From Streptosporangium sp. NBC_01495 (GTDB lineage: Bacteria; Actinomycetota; Actinomycetes; Streptosporangiales; Streptosporangiaceae), in contig NZ_CP109431.1 in the NCBI RefSeq assembly GCF_036250735.1, positions 62,001 to 126,000 on the forward strand: a stretch of 64,000 nucleotides of DNA, written 5' to 3'. The stretch's first letter is position 1; each line of letters starts with the position of its first letter. Shown piece after piece: positions 53,388 to 62,448 of the stretch. The translations under genes and the position numbers were made by a program. The notes beneath the pieces are model-generated. The model saw only the letters and a program-made list of their open reading frames with translations, was not told the DNA's origin and searched no databases.

Positions 53388-56101
53388 GCAGGGTGTTGTG
53401 GCCCCACCAGGAACAGGCGGTGCAGGCCGTCGTCGCCGAAGTCGCCCACGGCGGCCGGTGCAATGTCGTGATGGCCTGCGGCACCGGGAAGACCATCGTC
53501 GGCGCGGAGGTGTCGCGACAGCTCGCGCAGGCGGGCCGGGTTCTGATCGTGGTCCCCACCATCGCCCTGGCCAACCAGATGGCCAACAACTACGCCGACT
53601 ACCTCGGCTCCGGGGTAGGGCGAGTGATCGCGGTCTGCTCCGATAACACAGCCGCGTCCCTGGCGCTCGAGGAACTGGACGCAGACCTCGCCCGGGTCGA
53701 CGGGGTGGCCACGACCGATCCCGGCAGGCTCGTCGAACTGCTCGCGGCGTCCGGCCGCGCCACCGGCATCACCACCTACCAGTCGCTGGGCGTCATCGCC
53801 GAAGTCCACCGGGCAGGCATCGGCTCGTGGGACCTGATGGTGATCGACGAGGCGCACCGCAGCGCTGGCCGCGTAGGGCGGGCGTGGTCGATCCTCCATG
53901 ACAACGCACAGATCCCAGCCAAACGCCGCCTATATATGACGGCGACGGCGCGGATGATGTCCTCGAAGCGGTACGAGACGTTCAGCATGGACGACCCCGC
54001 GGTGTTCGGCTCGACCGTGTCCCGGCTGGAGTTCGGTAAGGCCATCGCCCAGAGGTTGCTGGCCGACTACCACGTCGCTGTGGTCGTGGTAAGCGACCAG
54101 GAGATCGCCTCCCTCATCGCCAGCGGTGACCTGCTGGCCGTCGACGGGCACACGGTGCCGGCCGACATGCTCGCCAAGCAGATCGCGTTGCTGCGAGCCT
54201 GCGCCGAGCACGGCCTGAAGCGAGTCATCACCTACCACCACCGTGTGCTGTCGGCGAAGCGGTTCGCCGAGACGCTGCCCAACGCCGCCACCCTGGAGGG
54301 GCGGGTGCCGCTGCATCTCCTGCACGCCGACCACGTATCGGGAGATATGACACTGGAGGCCCGCCGCACGGTGCTGCGGATGCTCGACCCGACCAGCCGC
54401 AAGACGGTGGTGGTGGCCAACGCGCGGGTACTGACCGAGGGCGTGGACGTCCCGGAGCTGGACGCGGTGATGTTCGCCGATCCCCGCGACTCGGGCACCG
54501 ACGTGGTGCAGGCGATCGGGCGGGCCCTTCGCCGCGGCACCTCAGAAAACAAGATCGCCACGATCATCGTGCCGATCGTCCTCAACCCCGGGCAGAGCGC
54601 TGAGGCCGCACTGGAAGGCTCGCAGTTCGACATGGTGTGGCGGGTGGTTCGAGCGCTGCGCGCCCACGATGAGCGGCTGGCCGACTGGCTGGACGAAAAT
54701 CGGGTGCGCTTCACCACCCTCAACAGGGACCCGGAACAGAGAGCACCGCACGAGCCGCCGGCGTGGCTGACGCTGTCGGGCGCCGCGGTGCCAGATGGCT
54801 TCGCCTCCGCGCTCACCCTGCGCATGTTGCAGACCACTACATCAGAGTGGCTGGACCACTACGCCGCCGCTCGCGCTTTCCACGCCGAGCACGGTCACCT
54901 AAGAGTGCCGCGCTCCTACGACACCAATAACGGGCTCCGGCTCCATTTCTGGCTGACCGACCAGCGCTACCAACACAAGATAAACCGCCTGTCTCGCGAG
55001 CGGTTCCAACTGCTGGACGCGCTCGGCATGGAATGGGACCTCGCCGAGGCCAAATGGCAAGAAGGCTTCAGGCAAGCGAAGGCGTACGTCGCCGAACACG
55101 GCCACCTGTGGGTTCCCACAGCGTATGTGACAGCCGATGGCTATCCGCTCGACACCTGGTTGCAAACCCAGCGGGCCTTGCGCCGTAAAAAGCTCCTCGC
55201 CCCGGAGCGCGAGGCAGCCCTAACCGAACTCGGTATCGTATGGGAGCCCAGGAAAAGCCGAGCCCAGCAGTTGCTGGATCGGCTGGCTGCCTACGCCGCC
55301 AAACACGGCCACGCCAACGTCCCCTCCCACTACACCAGCCCAGACGGGTACACACTCGGCTCGGCGCTCATCGCACGACGGAGGGCGTGGAAAGACGGCA
55401 CGCTACCGGCCAACGAAGTGGCCGCGCTGCAGCGTCTCGGCGTCCACATCAACCCCCTCCAAGTGAACGCAGACCAGGCGTTCCAAGACTCGCTGCAGCG
55501 GCTGCGGACCTACGCCACCAAACACGGCGATCACAACCCTCCGCGCAAGTACATCACGCCGGACGGTTACGCGCTCGGCATCTGGCTCGCCGGCATACGC
55601 TACAAATACCGCGAAGGCCAACTCGCCGCAGAACAGATCGCCGAGCTTGAGAAACTCGGCGTGAAATTGAACCCGCGGGCCTCCGCCTGGCAGGCCGGCA
55701 TCGACCACCTGCGCGCCTTCGTCGCCGAGCACGACCACGGCGACGTGCCCACCCTCTACGTCTGCCCCGACGGATACCCGCTGGGGAGGTGGCTGGAGAC
55801 TGTGCGAACCCAGCAAGGGCGAGGGCGGGTGCTCGCCGCCCGGGTGGAAGAACTTCGTGAGCTGGGGGCCCGACTCAACCCAGACGCCCCACCGCCGCCG
55901 CAGCAGCTTTCACGCGTCGACCGTCGCGACCTCACCGAAGACGAGATCGCGAAGCTACGGGCGCTGCCACGCGAGCAGCTTCGAGAGCCGATCTTGGCGC
56001 TCATCGCCGACCGCGTACCGCAACGTCAGATCTATCGCGCCCTCGGCGTCGGACCCAACGTAATGGCACGCATCCTTAGTGACGACAACGGCAGCCCGTA
56101 A
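53384..56101 (+). CDS. DEAD/DEAH-box helicase with five helicase-associated repeats
   Basis: 905 aa. The SF2 motor has Walker A ACGTGKT (31-37), VIDEAHRS near 155, YMTATARM near 185 and motif VI QAIGRALRRG near 375. From about residue 485 to 835 come five ~68-residue helicase-associated repeats, each with a Y/F-x-AEHGH-x-VP core and a W-L or Y-LG segment (HAEHGHLRVPRSY, VAEHGHLWVPTAY, AAKHGHANVPSHY, ATKHGDHNPPRKY, VAEHDHGDVPTLY). A C-terminal HTH-like tail RVPQRQIYRALGVGPNVMARI follows. Similar helicases occur on actinobacterial plasmids and chromosome arms; a role in replicon-end maintenance, transfer or defence is possible. Confidence 0.9.
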   Translation: MSRVLWPHQEQAVQAVVAEVAHGGRCNVVMACGTGKTIVGAEVSRQLAQAGRVLIVVPTIALANQMANNYADYLGSGVGRVIAVCSDNTAASLALEELDADLARVDGVATTDPGRLVELLAASGRATGITTYQSLGVIAEVHRAGIGSWDLMVIDEAHRSAGRVGRAWSILHDNAQIPAKRRLYMTATARMMSSKRYETFSMDDPAVFGSTVSRLEFGKAIAQRLLADYHVAVVVVSDQEIASLIASGDLLAVDGHTVPADMLAKQIALLRACAEHGLKRVITYHHRVLSAKRFAETLPNAATLEGRVPLHLLHADHVSGDMTLEARRTVLRMLDPTSRKTVVVANARVLTEGVDVPELDAVMFADPRDSGTDVVQAIGRALRRGTSENKIATIIVPIVLNPGQSAEAALEGSQFDMVWRVVRALRAHDERLADWLDENRVRFTTLNRDPEQRAPHEPPAWLTLSGAAVPDGFASALTLRMLQTTTSEWLDHYAAARAFHAEHGHLRVPRSYDTNNGLRLHFWLTDQRYQHKINRLSRERFQLLDALGMEWDLAEAKWQEGFRQAKAYVAEHGHLWVPTAYVTADGYPLDTWLQTQRALRRKKLLAPEREAALTELGIVWEPRKSRAQQLLDRLAAYAAKHGHANVPSHYTSPDGYTLGSALIARRRAWKDGTLPANEVAALQRLGVHINPLQVNADQAFQDSLQRLRTYATKHGDHNPPRKYITPDGYALGIWLAGIRYKYREGQLAAEQIAELEKLGVKLNPRASAWQAGIDHLRAFVAEHDHGDVPTLYVCPDGYPLGRWLETVRTQQGRGRVLAARVEELRELGARLNPDAPPPPQQLSRVDRRDLTEDEIAKLRALPREQLREPILALIADRVPQRQIYRALGVGPNVMARILSDDNGSP

Positions 56102-56387
56102 TCCGTCGTCCGGACGGCGCGGTAGCGCCGGGCGAGACCGACGACCACGCGCCCGGTCCTGATGCCTGCCCGGCAGAGGGCGAGCACACCCCGCCGGGCA
56201 GCGGCGCGGAGCGCTGCCGGGCCGCTAGATAGCCAATAAGACCAATCCGGCAAATTCTGCGTCACAGGAGTGCGGGGGAAGTCGTGATGAATAGTCGTGA
56301 GAACGGTGCTCGCGCTACCCCAACGTCCGCTGGGGAGAGCACCGTCCCTTGGCCGCAAGACGTTGCTATCAGAAGCAGTGCGGCCAC

Positions 56388-57143
56388 ATGGATCTGAAAG
56401 TCGGAACTTACAATCTCCGCGATGGTGGCATCGACAACGGGGTGGACGCCCGGCTCGGCCTCCAGTTGGAAATGCTCAAAAACCAGGGCTTCGACGTGTT
56501 GGCTCTGCTGGAGGCCAAGCGGTGGAACCGCGACCGCAGACGGCTCCTGTACCGAGCCGAGGCCGCCCTGAACATGCGGGCCACGCTGGTGAAGTCCTCA
56601 CACCACGGCTGCCACCTGGTCTTGTGCGTCAACACCGACCGGGTGCAGATAGTCGATGACCGTCACGAGCGGGGGCATCCGTACTGGCACGGCGTGGTCG
56701 GCCATCGGATCGTCGTTGACGGCCGCGTAGAAGCGGACGTGGTGGCCGTGCATCAGGCACCGTCCAGCCCGCAGATCCGGCTCGCGGAGGCGGAGAGCCT
56801 GCAACTCGTGGCCAAGGCCGCCGCGGGGCGCCCGCTGGTTCTCATGGGCGATTTCAACGCGGTCCCGTCCAATCACATCGGTACCTCCGGCAGCGCCCGT
56901 AAACGGGACCGCCGTCCCGCGCTGGCGCTGGAGGAGAAGCTGTTCGACGTGGGAGCGGTGTGGGGAGATCACACACCGACTGTGGGACACGAACCGGGCT
57001 CCATGGCGTATCGGGCTGACCGGATCTACACCAACCTCCTGCCGGAGGCCGTCATCGACTACGCGGTGGTGCCCGAAGAGGCACCTCTGTCTGATCACCT
57101 GCTGGTGAGGGCCACGTTTTCGCTCGGGTCTGGTGCCGCATGA
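56388..57143 (+). CDS. Endonuclease/exonuclease/phosphatase-fold nuclease
   Basis: 251 aa from ATG 56388 (an in-frame ATG at 56349 lacks a ribosome site). EEP motifs: VGTYNLRDGG, LLEAKRW with the metal Glu, LMGDFNAVPSNH with the Asp/Asn pair, YRADRIY, and LSDHLLVRATF with the catalytic Asp-His. Substrates in the family include DNA, phosphoinositides and nucleotides. It is ATGA-coupled to a HAD gene and lies 286 bases after the helicase. Confidence 0.87.
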   Translation: MDLKVGTYNLRDGGIDNGVDARLGLQLEMLKNQGFDVLALLEAKRWNRDRRRLLYRAEAALNMRATLVKSSHHGCHLVLCVNTDRVQIVDDRHERGHPYWHGVVGHRIVVDGRVEADVVAVHQAPSSPQIRLAEAESLQLVAKAAAGRPLVLMGDFNAVPSNHIGTSGSARKRDRRPALALEEKLFDVGAVWGDHTPTVGHEPGSMAYRADRIYTNLLPEAVIDYAVVPEEAPLSDHLLVRATFSLGSGAA

Positions 57144-57628
57144 GGTGGGTGGCGCTGGACTACGGCGGCACCCTGACCGATCCAGACGCGCCGATCGATC
57201 TCAACCTCGGCATGCGGCCGGTCTGCCCCCTCGTTGCGGAAACCCTGCACGAACTCCACGAAAGTGGATATGGACTGATTCTCGCCTCCAACACCGCTGC
57301 GGATCTCAGGCAGGACCGACAGGCCGCACTGCGGGCAGCGGGGGTCCTGGACTTGTTCACCGCGACCCTGACCTCCGCGGACCTACTCATCGCCAAACCC
57401 TCTGCGGCGTTCTACCGGCTGGTGCTGGCCGCGGCCGGCTGCCCTCCCGACCAGGTGACGTTCGTAGGAAACAACCTGCTTAAGGACGTCGTCCAACCGA
57501 TGGCCCATGGCATGAGAGCGGTGTTCCTGACGAGAAGCCCCCGGATGGCCGAAGAACTTCCCAAGGGCGTTTCAGTGATCTCACACCTGAAGGAACTACC
57601 CCCGCTCCTCATGGCAGGCGCAACCTGA
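57140..57628 (+). CDS. HAD-superfamily protein with altered motif I
   Basis: 162 aa, coupled to the nuclease gene. Motif I is VALDYGGTLTDPD (4-16): the nucleophile is present but the second Asp is Gly. Motif II ILASNT, motif III Lys in IAKPSAAFYRLVL and motif IV TFVGNNLLKDVVQP, in which the usual Asp-Asp is Asn-Asn. Three altered catalytic positions suggest reduced or different activity. It is relatively small with a minimal cap. Confidence 0.82.
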   Translation: MRWVALDYGGTLTDPDAPIDLNLGMRPVCPLVAETLHELHESGYGLILASNTAADLRQDRQAALRAAGVLDLFTATLTSADLLIAKPSAAFYRLVLAAAGCPPDQVTFVGNNLLKDVVQPMAHGMRAVFLTRSPRMAEELPKGVSVISHLKELPPLLMAGAT

Positions 57629-57647
57629 CCCCGGGGTTGATCCGGCC

Positions 57648-57689
57648 GCTGGCGAGCGTACTGACCCGGTCATCGCGACGCTCGCCAGC
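57648..57689. terminator. Stem-loop between convergent genes
   Basis: GCTGGCGAGCGT (57648-57659) pairs perfectly with ACGCTCGCCAGC (57678-57689), leaving an 18-base loop, 20 bases after the HAD stop and before the end of the minus-strand XRE gene at 57846. Its place between convergent genes suits a bidirectional terminator; no T tract follows. Confidence 0.65.
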
Positions 57690-57845
57690 AAGTTCTTAAG
57701 AAGACGCACCGTTTGCGTGGCAACCGTCACAACTTGCGAGAGGTTCCGCCGCATTACAACAACTGCGGCCAAAGAAATAATCGCAGCGGAAGCACTCCTG
57801 TTGACCCCGAAAAAACAGCAGGAGCGTCACTCCTCATACGGCCAG

Positions 57846-59132
57846 CTACCCCACGGCTGCTACAGCCTGCTGGTAGGCCTCTACACTGCCTGGCCGATCA
57901 CCGATCCGCTCCAGCACCGAGGCCACGATCAGCCACCCGCGGGCGCTACGGCGCGTCGCTGGTTCCTGCAGAAGCCAGTCACGCGCTGTCCTCACATCCA
58001 GCGCTGCCTCCTGATGCCTTCCCAGCGACACCATGATCTCCGCGGCCAGCAAACGGCTACGCAACTGCAGCGACCGAGGCAACAACTCTATCCTCGCCAA
58101 AACCGCGTACAGGTGCTCCAAGGCCCGCTTCGGCGACCCAAGCATGAGCTCCGATCGCGCAAGGTAATGTGCGCACTCAGCCCGCTCGATCGTGGCGCCG
58201 GCAACCTCCTGCAGGTCATCATTCAACTTCACCAGCATGTCGCGACACTCGGCTACCTCGACCGGCTGCGCGGCCAGCACAATCTGGGCGTGAGTGAGCA
58301 CGAGCCGAGCTCGATCTCTGGGCTCCCCGGCGCCCGTATCAGCAGCCAAGGCTCTAGCCGCCAGCTCGATCGCGTCGTTAACACGCCCGTCCTCCGCCGC
58401 GATGGATGCCTGCATCCAGTAAACGCACATCACGACTCCAGGCCTGCCCACCGTGCTCGCCCCGGCTTGTACCTCCTCGCCGACGTACCAAGCCCGAAGC
58501 AGATCGCCGCGCTCTGCGTAGACGGCCATCAACACCACCCCGAGCTCTACCATCGCCTCACTCCACTCAGGCATCACACAGTCGAAGATCTCCTCCGCGA
58601 CCCGAGTCGCCTGGTGCAGATCATGACGCCCGCGATGACAACGCGACAGCGCCACCGCGATCTCAATGCGCCGCTGTGGATCCTTCCCCCATTCACTCTC
58701 GCCCAGCGACATCAGCCCTGCGATCGCATCCTCCACGTCGCCCAGGGCCTCAGCCGCCAGCGCGAGCCCAAACTCCGCGACGCGACGCTGCTCGGGCAAG
58801 CGAGTCAGTTCAGAAGCAGCAAGCAGCTCGCTGTAGCGGCCGCGGGCTTCGGCTGGATCACCGTGCTCCAGCGCCAGCCGCGCTTGTTTCAGGCCGAGCT
58901 CGATCTCTTCGACCTGTTCGCTCGTCACCCCGTCGACCAGATACTTCCGCGAGCACCCCAGCCGGGCGGCGAGCAGCTCGAGAACACCGGGCGCCGGGGT
59001 GCGTTTACCGGACTCGATGAGCGAGATGTAGCTGTCGGACAACTCCGGACCAGCCAGTTGCGCCTGGCTCAGCCCTCGCCGTTGGCGCATCTCCTTGATC
59101 CGGAGCCCGCACGATTCGTCGTAGTCACTCAC
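57846..59132 (-). CDS. XRE-family regulator with TPR-like region
   Basis: 428 aa from GTG 59132. HTH: LRIKEMRQRRGLSQAQLAG and LSDSYISLIESGKRTPAPGVL, a textbook XRE sequence, then a long TPR-like region (EIELGLKQARLALEHGDPAEA, LALAAEALGDVEDAIAGL, LLAAEIMVSLGRHQEAALDV). A perfect 14-bp palindrome lies 30 bases upstream and is a likely autoregulatory operator. The gene separates the helicase block from the mobilisation genes. Confidence 0.9.
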   Translation of the reverse strand: MSDYDESCGLRIKEMRQRRGLSQAQLAGPELSDSYISLIESGKRTPAPGVLELLAARLGCSRKYLVDGVTSEQVEEIELGLKQARLALEHGDPAEARGRYSELLAASELTRLPEQRRVAEFGLALAAEALGDVEDAIAGLMSLGESEWGKDPQRRIEIAVALSRCHRGRHDLHQATRVAEEIFDCVMPEWSEAMVELGVVLMAVYAERGDLLRAWYVGEEVQAGASTVGRPGVVMCVYWMQASIAAEDGRVNDAIELAARALAADTGAGEPRDRARLVLTHAQIVLAAQPVEVAECRDMLVKLNDDLQEVAGATIERAECAHYLARSELMLGSPKRALEHLYAVLARIELLPRSLQLRSRLLAAEIMVSLGRHQEAALDVRTARDWLLQEPATRRSARGWLIVASVLERIGDRPGSVEAYQQAVAAVG

Positions 59133-59161
59133 TGTGCTCTGCCCCCGCGCGGCGACATCAT

Positions 59162-59175
59162 ATGCTGTTCAGCAT
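59162..59175. promoter_or_regulatory. 14-bp palindromic operator candidate
   Basis: ATGCTGTTCAGCAT is a perfect palindrome in an AT-richer stretch 30 bases before the XRE start codon, where the promoter is expected. XRE dimers typically bind such sites, so negative autoregulation is the simplest reading. Confidence 0.6.
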
Positions 59176-59378
59176 GCTACGGCCGAATTGACCGATCTTC
59201 GCGTCGCACCCCACAAAACGGCTTCTTGCCGCTGCCCAGCCGTTCTCCCCCATCGCCGGGTTCTCCTTTCGGGGCTGCTTTTTATTTGCCATCACAGACC
59301 TCGTTGACCGATGGTAAAAAGTTCTGTAGCGGACTCGCCTTTACAATGTAGATTCGCACTAGCGGGAGGCTCGCTCGC

Positions 59379-61556
59379 CTACCGACCTCGGCGTGGCGGC
59401 TTGGTCCCCTGGGGCGAGGAAGCCGCCAACGGACCTGAGCGTGAGGAAACGGGCGGTGCTACGGAAGCCGTCGCTGACGTCAGCCGCACCGCTTGCCCAC
59501 GGGCCGCAGCCACCTCTCGCAACGCGGGCAACGCCTCCCGTGAGACCAGCACCACCTCGCCCTTCCCGTTCGGCGCCGGAGCGACAAACCCGCGGCGTCG
59601 CAGCTCTCTCAGTAACTCTCGCGCTTTACCCTCGTTGACCCACACCTTCTGCTGGATCATCGCGATGGAGCACCTCTGAGTCTCCACCACGGCGACAGCG
59701 GCACGGGCGACGAACTGCTCTTGGCGGGCTGCGGCCCGCGCGGCCGCCGTTCCCGCCGAAGGCGGTCGGCTCGCTGTTGCCACACCCGACGGCGCTGATC
59801 GCGCCGGGCGGTCGGCCACTACCGGCTCCTCACCCCGCGTCGCCGTGCTGTGAGAGCCTGCGGCAGCCCAGTGCTGCAGGCGCCACACCAGCACGCGAGC
59901 GACACTGCGCGCCGTACTGGAGGAGCCCTCGCGCAGCGGACGCTGGGCGACCACTTCGCGTAGCACGACGGCGGGGTCGGCTCCCATCGCCTCGATTCGG
60001 GCCAGCATCCCCGCCAGGGCGGGCCACGCCGGATCGGCCAGCACCTGAGCGGGATCAGCCTGGCCGGCTACCGCTTGGCACACCGCATACCGCAGATCCG
60101 GCCGCGTCGCGGCATGGTAGTCGGCCCGGGCCCGAGGTCGCGCGCCCAGGCGCTCGGCGGCGCTTTGCAGGTGCGCGGCCGCCAGGCGCGCCGCGCGGGC
60201 GTGAGCCTGCATCTGCGCGGCCTGATGACGGGCTGATACCGCGCGTACCGCAGCCACGGCGGCGACGATCAACTTCAGGACGGCAACGCCCTCATGTCCC
60301 GATGACAATGCCCGTCCGGCGTCCAGGAGCGCCCACATCGCCCCTCGTATCTGCCGCGACGCCTGCGTCTGGCGCCAGGGCATCCGCCCGGCCTGCTCGA
60401 ACGCCCGAGCGGCCAGCACCAGTTCCCGGCGCACCACGCTGGGGGCCTGGCTGGCGGCCGCGGTCAGCAGATCAGCCAGCGCCGCAGCCGCTGCGGCGCT
60501 TCGTGGATCCCCGGCCGAGCTCAATACCGCGCGAGCCTGTTCCACCGCCTCGCCGGCCTGCTGCCAGGCTGCGGCGCGCCGCTGGGCACGGGTGAGCGGC
60601 CGCGACGGCACCGGGGATTGCGACTGCGGTGCGGCAGCGGCGTGTTCTTCGACCCGCTCACCGCCGGCTACGTCGCCCCAGCGCTGCCGGACCCGTGGCA
60701 GCGACAGATCCGGTGCCAGACGCGAGCCACCAAACCAGATCGGTGTATCGTCACCCGCCCGGTCACCGGGCATGTTAACCGAGTAGCCGACGATGTCCCC
60801 GGACAGCAGACGCCGCAGCTTGACGTTCAGCCCGGCCGCGCGCAGCCCGCTGAAAAAATCATCATCGCTACCGGCGGCGACAGCGGCTTGGCGCACCGCC
60901 GCGGCGAGCGTCTCCCGAGCGGTGAGCACCTCGGCGCGTCCCGCTTCGGCCGACGCGTGTGGCCCGGCGGCCGGGGTGAGACGGCGGGCTTTTTCTTGCT
61001 CACCGCGAGTGGGCCGGGAGGCGGAGCTGCGATCGGCGGCAGCCGTGATGCGCAGTCCGAGCTCGCGCTCGATCGCTCGGCATTCCTCACGCAGCCGATA
61101 AAAGTCACCGCGTAAATTCGGGCGCTTGCGGTCTTGGCGCACCAAGGTGGCAACGATGTGGATGTGGTCGTCGGCGTGCCGGATCGCTACCCACCTGCAG
61201 CCGCCGGCATCTCCCTCTGAGGCGACACCGGCTGCCGCTACCAGGCGCCGTGCGATCAGGCCCCACTGCGCATCATCTAAGGTGCCGTCTTCAGGGGCGC
61301 ATCGTACCGAGGTGTGCCAAACATGCTGCGTCACCGTCCCGGTGTAGCCGTGCACGGGCCGATCTAGACGTCGAGCCAACCGCCACAGTGCGGCCTCACG
61401 CGCTGTCGTCTCCTCCGGTGCGTGTGCCGGTTCCGGCGTTCTGCTCTCCCACGCCGCCACTAGGTGCGGATTGCGATGTTCTTCGCGCTTTCCCGGCCCA
61501 TACAGGTAATGCAACAACCCAACGGTCCGGCTGCCGTACAAAACCTTGGCGATCAT
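59379..61556 (-). CDS. MobA/VirD2-type relaxase
   Basis: 725 aa. N-terminal relaxase domain: MIAKVLYGSRTVGLLHYLYG, the His-rich catalytic site AIRHADDHIHIVATLVR with H127, H131 and H133, and upstream HVWHTS. The nucleophilic Tyr is probably one of Y7, Y17, Y19. The following ~550 residues are Ala/Arg-rich and helical, ending in a winged-helix-like segment (IAMIQQKVWVNEGKARELLREL). It nicks oriT DNA and stays bound during transfer. Start overlaps the mobC-like stop (ATGA). Confidence 0.9.
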   Translation of the reverse strand: MIAKVLYGSRTVGLLHYLYGPGKREEHRNPHLVAAWESRTPEPAHAPEETTAREAALWRLARRLDRPVHGYTGTVTQHVWHTSVRCAPEDGTLDDAQWGLIARRLVAAAGVASEGDAGGCRWVAIRHADDHIHIVATLVRQDRKRPNLRGDFYRLREECRAIERELGLRITAAADRSSASRPTRGEQEKARRLTPAAGPHASAEAGRAEVLTARETLAAAVRQAAVAAGSDDDFFSGLRAAGLNVKLRRLLSGDIVGYSVNMPGDRAGDDTPIWFGGSRLAPDLSLPRVRQRWGDVAGGERVEEHAAAAPQSQSPVPSRPLTRAQRRAAAWQQAGEAVEQARAVLSSAGDPRSAAAAAALADLLTAAASQAPSVVRRELVLAARAFEQAGRMPWRQTQASRQIRGAMWALLDAGRALSSGHEGVAVLKLIVAAVAAVRAVSARHQAAQMQAHARAARLAAAHLQSAAERLGARPRARADYHAATRPDLRYAVCQAVAGQADPAQVLADPAWPALAGMLARIEAMGADPAVVLREVVAQRPLREGSSSTARSVARVLVWRLQHWAAAGSHSTATRGEEPVVADRPARSAPSGVATASRPPSAGTAAARAAARQEQFVARAAVAVVETQRCSIAMIQQKVWVNEGKARELLRELRRRGFVAPAPNGKGEVVLVSREALPALREVAAARGQAVRLTSATASVAPPVSSRSGPLAASSPQGTKPPRRGR

Positions 61557-61942
61557 CGGTATGACCCCGGGACATCGAAGGCGTCCGCCGCCTCCTCCAC
61601 CCGCTGCGCCGCCCGGTGGATCAAACGCAGCACCGCCTCCAGTTGGGCTGCCTGCTCTTCGGAATTCAGCGTCCCTGCCACCTGGGTGAGGTTGTTACCG
61701 ATCCGGTTGAGCACGACCCGTGCCGTCACGAATTCCGCCATCTGAGCCCGGTAGTCCAGCGGAATTTCCTGTAGTTGCTGATGGGCGACTGCCACGGCGG
61801 CTCGCGCCATAAACGCCCCTACGCTGAGCCCTTCCCGCTCGGCTGCGATCTTCAGGGCGGCGAGTTCGGCGTCGGAGAACTTCGGTGACCCGACGCGATG
61901 CGAACGGCGCCCACTCTGCCGTCCACGCCGTCCCGCCCCCAT
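61553..61942 (-). CDS. MobC-like relaxosome accessory protein
   Basis: 129 aa from ATG 61942 (AAAGGGGTGCTGC upstream). It has a basic N terminus, SPKFSDAELAALKIAAEREG (ribbon-helix-helix-like), LSVGAFMARAAV and the MobC core LNRIGNNLTQVAGTLNSEEQ. MobC proteins help the relaxase melt oriT. Adjacent to the relaxase and to two perfect hairpins upstream. Confidence 0.88.
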   Translation of the reverse strand: MGAGRRGRQSGRRSHRVGSPKFSDAELAALKIAAEREGLSVGAFMARAAVAVAHQQLQEIPLDYRAQMAEFVTARVVLNRIGNNLTQVAGTLNSEEQAAQLEAVLRLIHRAAQRVEEAADAFDVPGSYR

Positions 61943-62015
61943 GCAGCACCCCTTTCGTTCCCCGCGTCTTACGTGACTCCGATCGTCTCCGATCGAGATC
62001 ATGTCAAGCGGAGCG

Positions 62016-62045
62016 TAACGGGCGAATCCCCCGATTCGCCCGTTA
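62016..62045. repeat. Perfect 13-bp inverted repeat, candidate oriT element
   Basis: TAACGGGCGAATC (62016-62028) and GATTCGCCCGTTA (62033-62045) flank a CCCC loop, 74 bases upstream of the mobC start. Inverted repeats at this place relative to mobC and the relaxase are typical of oriT, where the relaxase recognises one arm. Confidence 0.65.
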
Positions 62046-62074
62046 AGGTGGTCTTATCTACTAACTTGCTCCGC

Positions 62075-62109
62075 AGAGCGGCTTTTTGATCATGAAAAAA
62101 AGCCGCTCT
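62075..62109. repeat. Perfect 13-bp inverted repeat with A/T tracts
   Basis: AGAGCGGCTTTTT (62075-62087) and AAAAAGCCGCTCT (62097-62109) enclose a nine-base spacer. On the plus strand the stem is not followed by T residues but the T5 and A5 tracts are within the arms, so it could be part of oriT or a bidirectional terminator. It lies 30 bases from the previous hairpin. Confidence 0.65.
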
Positions 62110-62448
62110 TACGTCAATGCGGGTTGACATTTGTCGACTGTTGCGCGCCGAGATGATGCGAAGTCGTCGGTAGAGCAGGATCAGCGTGCGGTGAGCAGGG
62201 GTTCCGCGGTATTTCTTCCCGCGGCCGGCCTGTGCCCGCTGTCAAGGCAGAAGCCGGCCACGGTAGGCGCCCTTCCGGGCAGGGTGGCTCAGGCGTCGAT
62301 GAGGCGGCGAGCGACTCGATCGCGGATACCGTGCAGTGCGTAGGTCTGAGGTGTCTTTCAGCCAGCGGGAACCGCGTGTGACGAACGGTTCCCGATGGCG
62401 GATGGGGTGACGGGATTACGTGGTGGAGCGCTGCTCGTCCTCGGAGAC
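62110..62448. other. Non-coding interval
   Basis: These 339 bases between the candidate oriT and the hypothetical gene ending at 62449 contain short open frames only, none with natural composition. Confidence 0.45.

Noticed and set aside
57717-59351. Long plus-strand frame of 544 codons opposite the XRE gene
   Set aside because: The minus-strand frame encodes an obvious XRE helix-turn-helix and TPR-like repeats; the plus frame is its antisense and has His/Gln/Arg-rich unnatural composition.
59311-59679. Plus-strand frame of 122 codons at the relaxase 3' end
   Set aside because: It is the complement of the relaxase coding sequence; its composition is Ala/Arg/Pro shadow type and no ribosome site is present.
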